From NCBI RefSeq assembly GCF_019320115.1, contig NC_089588.1, positions 120,525,707 to 120,589,706 of the forward strand: DNA of 64,000 nt, given 5' to 3'. Within the stretch, counting starts at the first letter, position 1, and every line of letters starts with the position of its first letter. Shown here piece by piece: positions 54,653 to 64,000 of the stretch. The notes under the pieces were generated by a model. The model worked only from the letters and a program-made list of their open reading frames with translations. It did no database searches and was not told the DNA's origin. This stretch comes from Miscanthus floridulus. Taxonomy: Eukaryota; Streptophyta; Magnoliopsida; Poales; Poaceae. A program made the translations under genes and the position numbers.

Positions 54653-57205
54653 CTGACGAGGAAATTAACAACATTGGTTCAGATGTTCAGTACCAGATAT
54701 AGTGAGAAACTGAATCTTGATGCCCAGAAGAAGTTCCAGCGTGCATACTTGCTATGTATTACCATGAATGCAACCATGCACACCGCACAATGATTCATAT
54801 CCAGTATAGAATCAAAGAAAAATAAGAATCTCCTATAGTAGATGAACAGTTCCCATGCTAAAAAAGAGTAAATCCCAGCATCTTATTACCATAATAGAAT
54901 TATATCTTGAAAAGCAAAATAATAGGTAAGGTGACCTATTGTCCAACAAAGTATTTTTTCAAGGGACAATATCACTATTTGTAAGCACAAAGCGTTATTA
55001 GAGTAAATACCTGCATGTAAACACTCCATATAGACCACGAAGGTCACCTATTAGGCAACCTTACAAGAATGAATTGTGATGAATCCACATTGGATTGTGC
55101 AAATAGATAACCCCGCTCTCCCCGCCGCTCAACCCCCACCCCTACTTCTATGGTCCATAGGATCTATAGATATTAGATCGATGTGGCCAGTACCCGCAAA
55201 AAAAAATAGATCGATGTGGCCCGTAGGACAGTTACCGCATCCTCTCTTTGGCCAGATCTAAGATCCCCATGAAGGAAAACCATAGGCGGTATACTGAACC
55301 CAAATCATAAACCACTCTTGCCTTATGTGATTGGATTGCCTCGTCCACTACTTGGTTAGATCTAGAATCTCCACGGGTAGGAAAACTATAGGGGTACATC
55401 AAACTCAGATATAAGACCACAAAGGTATCCTTTGAGCTACACCAGGCCTCGATCTTAGATCTTTGATGACCAACAGGGTCTTAGGAACTAACAAGAAAAA
55501 AATATCATAGGTCAACACTCATATAAAATGATATTAAAAATCCTCATCTTCTAAGGGCCCAACTTGCAGAAGGTGGTGTAAGATATAGTGATTTACCTTC
55601 TGGTGACCTTAAAGGTGTCATGGTGTTAAGCAAAGTAAAAGGAGACCCCGTAATGATAGTCCACACTATAGATCTGGTGGGGGAGGCGCAAGCATGGTGC
55701 CAAGGAATATTTGGGGAGTATGTGTGTTGTGGCGGCGGAATTAGGGAGATGTGATTCAGGAATGGGAACCAGGCAACTTTATATAGAAAAAACATAGTTA
55801 TGATGGTGCATCATAGTGGGCCGAGCTTATTCATAATGCTCAGCTTGGGCTAAAGTTTCTTCTAGTTGGGCCTACCATATACTTAAGCACGGTGTAAACC
55901 CAAAACAAATTTTGCCTCTGAAACTAACTGGGCTAGATATTGTAGAATCATTACGCTGATGGTTCAGGGGACATTAGAAAATTTGGGATAATGAGCCAAA
56001 GGACATCCTCATCAGCACCCTACAATGTTGACCTCTCGTGATGTGGTAATTCAACCAAGGTTGCGACATCTACTCTCACTCAATTTTCCCAAAATTTCTA
56101 TTTTGGGAAGAATCCTTTACCCTAGTAGGAAGGAGAATAGTCAACCACCTCCAAATGAGCACATAAATGTACAAGTCTAAAGTGATTGTAGGACCAATGT
56201 ATGTCTTCTCGGTGTCAACCAAATCCTATGACATCTTAAATGTGTGATGTATGTTTTAATTATGAAAAAGCCCACCAAATAGCTTGCACTAGCATAGGCA
56301 TGACCTTCTATCGTACATCCTAGTCAACATTTGATTTGGTCAAGTGCCACCTTGTAATCCTTTACTTGCTACGATTTTCCAAATTTGTCGCATGTTTGGT
56401 AGCAAGCAAAAAGCTTGTTTTGCTAGGCGATCTGCTTAGCTCATCAAGGATTTCTTTGCCCACTAGGGCCAGCCAAGTAAGCGCTCCTATGAAGGTAATA
56501 TTTGGTGCAATTACCAAGTCTATGAGTCAAAGGTGGATGTCCACAATGACTTCGACAACACTAAAATTCAACCTCCACTAGTTCCACTGGTCCCCTAGTT
56601 GGATCAAGTTACCATGGTGAGCTTCATCAATAGGATTGTAGTACTTGTGCGTTGAATGATGGTCTAAGATACTATGGTTAAGTTTCTCTGCGTGGGATTG
56701 ACAAAATACTAGTGATGCCAAAAATGAACTCTTTGGCACGTCAAGATAGTCTACATCATGTGGTGCTAGTGGCCTCTACGTTCTACAAGCTTCGAACTAC
56801 AATTACCAACGGAAGTGAGAACGATAAAGAATGTGATGTGGTTCATTAAAGTGGACATTGAGTGGAGGATTCGATTGAGCTCCTCCAAACGTGATCTAGT
56901 GATCAACAACTAAATTGTCGTCCTTACCTCTAGAATTGAAAAAACCTCTACCAACATGGAGGTACTACCGTATGAGTCACTTGGTAAGGCGTCAGGGGAG
57001 GAAAAAAACATCAACGAGGAAACCAAATAAGTACACTAAAGCATGCTCTGCTTTGCTATTCAAGGATATGGTAATCTTGATTTGCGGGGCAAGCTGAGTA
57101 ACGGTTCCAAACATAACCTAAGGTATTTTTATAGGGTATTCTTGATTGGTGAAATTTTTCAGTGTTTTGAGATAGCATGAGTTAAACCCAAGGTGTTATC
57201 AAATA
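54653..57205 (-). other. Part of the long first intron of the PUF gene
   Basis: No exon was recognised. Bases 55240-55430 contain two imperfect copies of a block (AGATCTA, a gap, ATCCCCATGAAGGAAAAC / ATCTCCACGGGTAGGAAAAC). The rest looks like decayed repeat sequence with scattered stops. Confidence 0.45.
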
Positions 57206-57395
57206 CTCCCTCCGTCCAAAAAAGAATACATTTACATCTCCAACAAGGTTTACTATGAAAAATATTACATAAGTAATTTAATGGTATTTATTTTGTATCG
57301 TAAATGTTAGTATGTTTTTATTTAACTATGGTCAAACTTCAAATAGTTCTATTCCTTGAAAAGTGAGAATTACATTCTTTTGTAGACAGAGGGAA
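57206..57395. mobile_element. Stowaway MITE
   Basis: CTCCCTCCGTCCAAAAAAG at the left end and the complement of the right end, TTCCCTCTGTCTACAAAAG, flanked by TA on both sides. 190 bp, well preserved. Confidence 0.88.
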
Positions 57396-57841
57396 TAGTT
57401 CATCATGTATTCAATGAATATCTATATCATGGTAATGTGTTGAATATCAGGGTTTAGGGCTTGTGCCACGTAGAATAGTTCAGATGGCCTATAGTACTAT
57501 GCTTTGTATCTTTTGACTCTGGTTATAATAGCATGGATGATATAATGAATGCTCTCTACTCTATGCTGCAACTTGTGCATGACTTGATGTTTCCATGTAG
57601 GTAGGGTAGATCTTGCATACAACAACAACATATGAGAGGTGGGAATAGTCATGGCCAATGAGTGGTATGAGCGTGAGTAGTGTATAAGAAATTCAGCGCA
57701 TTAGTTGGAACAAGCAAATGGTCGTGTTTCATTGATTGTCCCTGAGGGTCACCTCCGTCACCACCTCCACAGTCCTCATCTGATGCTTCCACCACCGAAT
57801 GCTGCCATCATTCATTTGACTTCCTCATTGTAGTACCAGCT

Positions 57842-60800
57842 CACTACACTACTATTGCAACAGTTTTTGGTGGAGTCCATTTTGGCTTTACGGAGGCAGA
57901 TAAGGAAACTGCCTCTGGCAAAAGCGTCACTGTTAATCAGGCTTTTCAGAGGCGGTCGGCTTAAGGCGTCCGCCTTTGTTAATGAGATTAACAGAGATGG
58001 TCATCATAGTTTGGTCATCTCCATTAATATATTAACAACGCCCACCTATGTTAATCTATTAATAGAGGCAGTTGTACTAAGATGTAACACCCTAAAATTT
58101 GCATAATTTTAAAATAGGGGAATTTGGTTTATTATACATTTTTGTGGGCATTTGAAATTAGGAAAATAATAATTTTGTTAAAAATAAAATCAAATATAAG
58201 GTTACCTATTTGCATGTGCATTCATGCTGCTGCATATTATTTTTGAATTGTGTGATTGAAATCAAATTTCAAATGGATTTGGATTTGCATTCAAAACTTG
58301 TTTGGAAATTAGTTTAGAAAATGGAAAAGTATTTTTTTCTCTTCTTTCCCTGAATTCGGCCCGCCGTAGCTGGTTAGCCTACTTTCCTCGGCCTGTTGGC
58401 CAGCCGCTCCGCTTTCCTCCGTTTCTCCATGCCGGCCCTCTATTTCCCGCGTCGGCCCAGCAGCAGTGCTGGCCCAGCTTCGCAGTCGCGTCCGCGTTCG
58501 TCTCCTACCCCTCTGACGCGCTGGGCCCGCCCGTCAGGCGTATCCTCTTCCTCCGTCTCGTGTCCGACATGAACACCATCACCGCCGAGTCCGCCTTCGC
58601 TACTCCCTCGCGGTGGGAGTGCTCCCCACGTCGCCCCGCCTTATGAAGCCCGCGCCCGAGCCTACGCCGCTTCCAATCCTAAGCCCTAGAGCAAGCCTCC
58701 ACCTCGCCAAGACGCCTAGCCCTAGCCGTCGTGAGAGCCACCCGCCTTATCGAGCCCCGCACCCGCCCTGTTCCCTCTCCGCCGCTGAGGAAACCCTAGG
58801 TGAGTTCGTCGAGCCTCCCTCTTGCTCCCCGTCCTTTTTTCGTGGCATGTGGGGGCTCAGATTTGCCCAAACCGAGTTCGTCGCGGAGCTTTTCGTCACC
58901 ATCCATGGTGGACCATCGCGCCGTCCCTGTTCCCGGCCGACAACATCCTATTCCCTCTCTCTGTTTCAATTTTGAGCCATCCACTCTGAGATCAATGGCC
59001 CATATCAAAGGATACCCTTTCGATGGCATATTTGCAAAAAGGTCATTACAAATATTTGAGTCTTAACCCGTAGTCCCTGTCTTTCTTTCAAAAGGGACCC
59101 ACGGATTTTTGTTTATAAAACCCGCAGTCCATAGCACTTTTTCCAGAGTATGTTTTCTTCTTTGGAAAGCGTAGTTTCATCGGTTTGGATCTAAAATACG
59201 TTTTCACCTATTTACAGTTTTGCCAGTAATCTTGTTTTAGCCATAAAATCTCCGTTTTAACTCCGATTTGATCCATTCAACTTGCGTTAGGTTCGTAATT
59301 TTATAATCTACCTGTTCATACTACTGATAAGTATGTTTTCAACTTTTAAAATTTAAGGTTAGATTAAATCTATTATTTTACTAAAGGAAATCTTGTTTAA
59401 TTCATAACTTCTTCGTTTTAGCTCCGAATTTTGTGATATTCACATCTGTGTGATCGTAGCGAGACGTAGATTCATTTTACAAACTTTTCATCTTGATTTT
59501 ATGTTGATTGGTATACTGTTCTAATCTATAGCTTTTGTTGCTATGTATGATTGTATGGATGCCTGTGTGGTGTTGTTTGACCTTGAGTAGACTGTGAGTT
59601 TTGTGTTGGTGATCGGGAGCAACTCTTTGAAGATCAAGACCAGCAGCGATACTTTGAATTAAGGCAAGTATAATATGAGACTCCGTGTTACCTATTCACT
59701 TTAATACAATCTCAATTCATATGCATATGTTAATGAACAGCTCGGAGTCTATCTACCTAGATATTGATTATCCTGCCCTTGATTTACCTATGGGTTTTGC
59801 ATGTGGGTAGTATGCTCAGTTTGCTCCAACTAATATTGATTAAGGAATACAACTAAAGATATATGCAACATGGTATTAAAAGATACTTTTTAGCAACATG
59901 GAACCAAGGGGACTAGAGCATTAAGCCTTTTCTTATGGTGCTCTAGTTTCTCTCCATAAGGACTCATCTTTAAGTAACAACCCAGGACTTATAGTACAAC
60001 CATGAGGACCACATGGCTCTGGTCTTAGTTCAGTACCTTGCTCTTTCTAGTTTGTAGCAGTTTACCGAAAGGGCAAGAGGGGCATACCAGGCTAGGTATG
60101 GGCCTCATCCCCAGAGTGTGTACTATGCTATGTGTATTAGTGCCACTTTTGGAGATGACTCCATAACACTTGGGAGATGGAATCCTTAGCGGCTGCTCCT
60201 TATTAGAATGACTGGGGAAAAGCTTCATAGTGTACCCTGCCTGCTCACCTTGGAAGTGTTTTGGGAGTAAATAACCCGGGCATATGTGTAACACGACTCG
60301 TGGTGAAAGTGTACAACCTCTGCAGAGTGTAAAACTGATATATCAGCCGTGCTCACGGTCACGAGATGCCTAGATCCTTACAGAATAGTTGGTTACTCAG
60401 ATGGTTTGGGTTATGATTAAAATTGCTGATATCTCTAATTATTCATATTTAGGAGCCTAAGCATAACTTAGCAACTTATGATTAATAATAAAATATGACC
60501 AACTAAAAGTGCTTACCGCAGTTCAGCCGTGTCAAGCCTTTTGAGCCTGCATCCCCTCATGTTATGCTTGCTAAGCGGTAGTAGCTTACGCTTGTTTTAT
60601 TTCAACACTTTGGCAAAATCCTGGATGGGTACCAGATGGAGGTTATTCAGTGGAGTTTTCCAAGAGGTGTTAGGCTTGTGATCAACCAGTTGACTATTCC
60701 TGTGGTGTTGGAGGCTTCGCCAGAAGAATAGAGTTATAGCATATATTGTAAAGTAAGATTATGTCTTTTGTAACGAATATTTTTGCGCTATATAATAAAG

Positions 60801-61007
60801 GCATTGTCTTTGATATTACCCCTTCATTTGTAGCTATATGTGTGAATTGAATTCCTGGGCACACATATGGTGTATATCTGGTTTTGTCCTAAAAACCAGG
60901 TGCTACATAAGACGATCGCTTCCATTAATGTATTAACGAAGGCATCTAGAGAATGAGGGATGGTAGCTGATGAAGATGGAGGCTCATGTAGACGTTGCAC
61001 GATAGTG
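57842..61007. mobile_element. CACTA-like element interrupted by a solo LTR
   Basis: The start CACTACACTACTATTGCAAC (57842) and the complement of the end, CACTATCGTGCAACG (61007), are related. Inside, CCATTAATATATTAACAACG and CCATTAATGTATTAACGAAG units recur on both sides of the LTR with GAGGC-type repeats. Flanking triplets do not match, so the outer borders are uncertain. Without the LTR it is a short (about 340 bp) CACTA-derived MITE. Confidence 0.45.
58083..60907. mobile_element. Solo LTR, 2825 bp, in the PUF intron
   Basis: Starts TGTAACACCCTAAAATTTGC and ends AACCAGGTGCTACA, with a perfect 5-bp duplication TAAGA (58078-58082 and 60908-60912). No primer site, gag or pol is present. The internal GC-rich zone (58360-58960) gives spurious frames. 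The length and TGTAACACCC start suggest a long-LTR gypsy family. Confidence 0.85.
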
Positions 61008-63156
61008 AACAACAAAAGGAATTGCCAGCTAACATTATCTCTTTTGTGGTATTCACATTCATTGTAGGACCTCAGGAGCAGCATGTCCAGGTAGAAGCCG
61101 GACACCACCACTAGCATTGGTGATGCCTTTGTTAGCTCCCTCCTCATCCATGTCGACACACAAGACTCCATCTTTTGTGTAAGATCGATCGACCTTGTTT
61201 TGTGTGTGTTCTTAATCATGCCATATTCATTTCTTCCTGTAGAACGAGGAGAAGCTTTGTGAGGTGCTCGAGTTCTCCAACATGTTGCTAATCACGGCCT
61301 CATCACGAAGCAGAGAAGAAGCATGCAAAGGCGTCTTGTATCTTGTTTAGGTAGTGGAAGAAACAATCATCATAAGAACGTTGTTGGAATGGTGCCTGTG
61401 GATGTGTAGTGATGTCGCCATCGCTGCTTTGTTTGGAAATGAGTTCCACATGTGGGTGACTTAATTACCCATCTATGGAAATAGCTTTTTAGATAAGGAG
61501 GACTGCAACCGACTCTGCAAAGTCCTCGTTTACATTTTTTAGATAATGGATTCATTGATCTGACCTCTATATCCACGAAGGATATACACAGCCAAAATGA
61601 TACAAGAGCACATAGACTCACACCTCAACAAAGAGGAGAACACAAAACCAAAAAAAGGAAAAACATACTACGAGCTTGGCACATCCCTCCTTTCCAGCAT
61701 CCTCTCCTGAAATGGTCAGGTTCGGCGAGTGTAAATCTTCAAGTCATCGCCGCCCCTAGTGCGCCATCGCTGTGGACCTCCGCTAGTGCCATCTTCATCT
61801 GCTTTATGTGAGGTGACGCCACTTGTTGCCAGTTAGCCCACCTTCATCCATTGTCATCTAGTTAGAACTACCTAATCAGACGCGAGCCCACAGGATCCGC
61901 CTCCGCTTTGCCAAATTACAAGGCCTCCGCCACCCATAGGGCAGCCGTCATCATTGGGATCAAGGCCATCACCTCTGCCGGAGTCCTCTGTCACTACCTC
62001 CGAGGATATCCTCTTCTGCCCAGACTCCTAGGCCTCCATTGCCCCTAGGGCTACCGCTGCCGACAGGATCTGCCTCTACCTGGTCCGCCTCCTCCTTGCT
62101 GAGATCTTCATCGACACTTAGGCCGGTCTCACCAGATCCAACCTCATGGCCGCTTGATCTAGTGAATGGCGCACCAGGTCGACTGTGGGACACCATAAGA
62201 CGTCGTGCCACTGTCGCGTGGCCCAGGGGGTGTGAATCCGTCCACGGCAAGCCAGATTCGGCAATGAGATCGCTGGATCAGGATCCCAAAGGCTCTGTCA
62301 AAAGGTCGTCGGCCGGGGTGACTCGACGATGGCATCGGGCATAGCCGCATAGGAGAACTAGGTGGCGGAGGGCAACGAAGAACACCGCGGGCGACAAAAA
62401 TGTCGAGGAATACCATGCATCTTGTAAAGGTGGTCTATTCAACTATCTCAGCAAATCACTTTGGCCCTATGGAAATAGAGATTATAGTTGTGCCTCCCTT
62501 TCAGGCCAGTGGTTACCACCACATCGCCATGTTGCCCTGTCATCCACTCTCTACCTCCTTGACCCTGCCGCACCTAACCTCGCCATCATGGTGCCCCCAA
62601 CCTTAGTTCCTGTCTGCAGTGGTCTTTGGGGGTGGGGTGGGGTGGGGGAGGGTCGAGCAGACATCAAACCCTTAACTTAGTGGCTCCTCTTCATTATAAT
62701 TTTCTTGGAGCAACATATATGACATAAATTGAATGACCAAGAGATAGCAGGCAAATCGGCTAGAGTAATCGGACAGAGGTGTGCCAACTAACCAGCTGTC
62801 AGGTACGGAGAAAAAGAAAAGAACCAATTTCAATTTGATCAGAAGAGAAAACGGTACTCAATAAGGCATATCATCATTAGCAAAGCTGTCTAGCAGAAAA
62901 ACTTGTATCATGCCATTAATACATTAGCAGATAATCAAGCAGTAGGAAACGTAGATGAAAATATATACAAATCAGCCGGGAAAGTAATTAATAAGTAACA
63001 ACTAGCGCTAGCAGGAAATAAATGAAATCAAAGCAGATATGGAGTATATATCTAATAGATCTGGCAAAGAATTAAATCAAAGATGACAATAAATATAATA
63101 GCCAGTTGGGATATATACACAAAGGAAAGGAATTAATTAAAAATGAAGAGGGATAC
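61008..63156 (-). other. Remaining PUF first intron
   Basis: No exon was recognised. Bases 61720-62620 are GC-richer with frames on both strands lacking recognisable domains, probably an old TE. Bases 62620-62660 contain a G-rich tract. Confidence 0.4.
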
Positions 63157-63372
63157 CTCCAGCGGCTTTGGCTGCTGGCGATCCGCAGAGAAGAGCTCAT
63201 GGAGCTGGAGGCTGCCACTGTTGCGCCCTGTCTCCTCCGGGAACAGGCAGTAAGAAGAAGCTTCTGCCATTGCGCCTACAGCCGATTGCTCGCGCATAAC
63301 CTCCTTGTGCTTGTTATCACGTCCAGCACCAGTGGTGCTCCTCCTTGATGAACTTCCTTGGCATGGATCCAT

Positions 63373-63880
63373 GGATCACTTGCCTATATATATATATATA
63401 TTTCTTAACTTGTTATAAATAAGAAAATCATGCTTATCTGTTTAATAAACGGAAATACTGCAGATTGTAACTACATGTACTAGCACCTATATAGTAGATC
63501 TAGAGCAGAGAAATTGAAACAACAGTACCGCGCGCTCTTTATTTATACAGAAGGGGCACAAACCTCTCAGAACAGGAAACAGACCTGAAATTCTTGACAG
63601 AATGAAGAACCGGAACACAGTTGAAAATTGATAGCGTAGCTGTACAGGTACAGTGCCTGCGATGAATCGCAAATAAGAGCATATACATATAAATACACAC
63701 ATCGAAATATAGATTAACATGATTTGGAGACGACTCACCTCTCGATCTGCTTGAGACTGAGAAAAAGCCTGCTATATCGGAATTTAAGAAGTGAATAGCT
63801 AGAACAGAATGGGCTCTAGCTATCCTGGGTACTGCTGATTTATTCTGCTGCTAGCCTGCTACTACTGGTTAATAAAGCTA
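63373..63880. other. 5' flank of the PUF gene
   Basis: Contains a short (TA) run near 63386-63402. Leader or promoter is expected here, but no specific element is clear. A possible GT donor (CTCACCTCTCG read on the minus strand) near 63740 could mark a leader intron. Confidence 0.35.
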
Positions 63881-64000
63881 GAGTAAAGTTCATGGCCGGT
63901 CTTCGAACTTATAGGGGTGTGTCATCCCGGTTCTCGAACTCAGAAAGTATGTCATTTCAGTCCTTCAACTTTGTTTGAGTCTCGTATTCATCCAAATGGG
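63881..64000 (+). mobile_element. Terminal repeat of a Mutator-like/fold-back element, cut by the window end
   Basis: GAGTAAAGTTCATGGCCGG, then AACTTATAGGGGTGTGTCAT and CCCGGTTCTCGAACT, parallels the terminus of the element at 31112 (GAGTAA, AACTTTTGAGGGGATGTCAT, AGGTCCATCAACT). The other end lies outside the window. Confidence 0.5.

Larger units (their letters stand above)
52082..63372 (-). pseudogene. Pumilio/PUF-family RNA-binding protein gene, eight repeats, two frame lesions
   Basis: PUF proteins bind mRNA 3' UTRs and repress translation or promote decay. Minus-strand exons with GT-AG borders: 63372-63157 (MDPCQGSSSRRST ... KPLE, phase 0), 54652-54042, 53947-53806, 53649-53542, 53294-52996, 52871-52560, 52430-52256 and 52116-52082 (TGA). 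Phases agree at the junctions. Repeat cores in order: [34 protein letters not shown]...RVIQK, GNYVVQH, ASNVLEK, ANFVIQKM. In exon 53294-52996 an extra G in an eight-G run (53275-53282) and an insert of about 85 bp in repeat 5 (with a stop) break the frame; removing both restores 71 codons. The N-terminal region is short for a Pumilio. The first-exon assignment across 8.5 kb rests on phase and donor/acceptor fit only. The G-run could be a sequencing error. Confidence 0.75.

Noticed and set aside
58302..59066. Frames of 114 and 120 codons
   Set aside because: Inside the bounded solo LTR and of low-complexity composition.
61969..62416. Open frames on both strands in the PUF intron
   Set aside because: No recognisable domain and several overlapping frames. 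Likely TE remnant.
1..64000. CRISPR array, bacterial operon, phage or organellar insertion
   Set aside because: No regularly spaced direct repeats with unique spacers, no ribosome-binding-site spaced genes, and no recognisable plastid or mitochondrial genes. Everything recognised is plant nuclear.

Overview
The window reads as a stretch of nuclear chromosome from a grass, most likely in the maize/sorghum/sugarcane group (Panicoideae). The main clue is large CACTA transposons whose ends are packed with the TTTGCCGAGTG / CACTCGGCAAA repeat typical of that group. Grass MITEs, Helitrons, copia and gypsy elements and split plant genes with GT-AG introns support this. There is nothing bacterial, no operon and no CRISPR array.

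Layout. 1-7024: the 3' part of an autonomous-type Helitron (broken Rep-helicase gene plus a clean hairpin/CTAG terminus) with a complete CACTA element (4372-6493, TSD AGT) nested in it, carrying an Ulp1-like protease relic. 7025-8212: the 3' end of another CACTA. 8648-9194: RING-H2 gene A, whose stop codon was hit by a CACTA element (9195-10689, TSD CGT). 13683-18896: a 5.2 kb CACTA (TSD AGT) with TNP2 transposase relics. 19280-50166: a dispersed family of six more RING-H2 membrane ubiquitin-ligase-like genes (B to G), all on the minus strand. Only F (44712-45233) is intact; A keeps an open frame but has lost one zinc ligand; B, C, D, E and G are broken. Copies C, E and D sit on consecutive segmental duplications that include kilobases of flank. 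A Ty1/copia element (20090-26683, TSD CATAG) lies just upstream of B, a fold-back Mutator-like element (31112-32548, 9-bp TSD) carrying LTP gene pieces lies downstream of E, and a palindromic MITE splits the leader of G. 37673-38239: an apparently intact two-exon DIR1-like lipid transfer protein gene with a tandemly duplicated promoter. 38922-40501: a solo LTR (TSD CCCAT). 45646-48904: a gypsy element reduced to gag and an integrase scrap between two LTRs. 52082-63372: a Pumilio (PUF) RNA-binding protein gene on the minus strand with eight recognisable repeats. It carries two frame lesions, and its first intron appears to span about 8.5 kb and holds a 2.8 kb solo LTR (58083-60907, TSD TAAGA).

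The host genes do not form one pathway. The RING-H2 cluster (protein turnover, probably membrane associated), the DIR1-like secreted protein and the PUF translational regulator are separate loci in a TE-rich neighbourhood. The strongest observations are structural: target-site duplications that close precisely around nested elements, paralogous empty sites inside the RING duplications, a stop codon interrupted by a transposon, a duplicated core promoter, and a host-gene fragment locked into the inverted arms of a MULE. Everything was read by eye; identities to named families rest on motifs, not on database searches.
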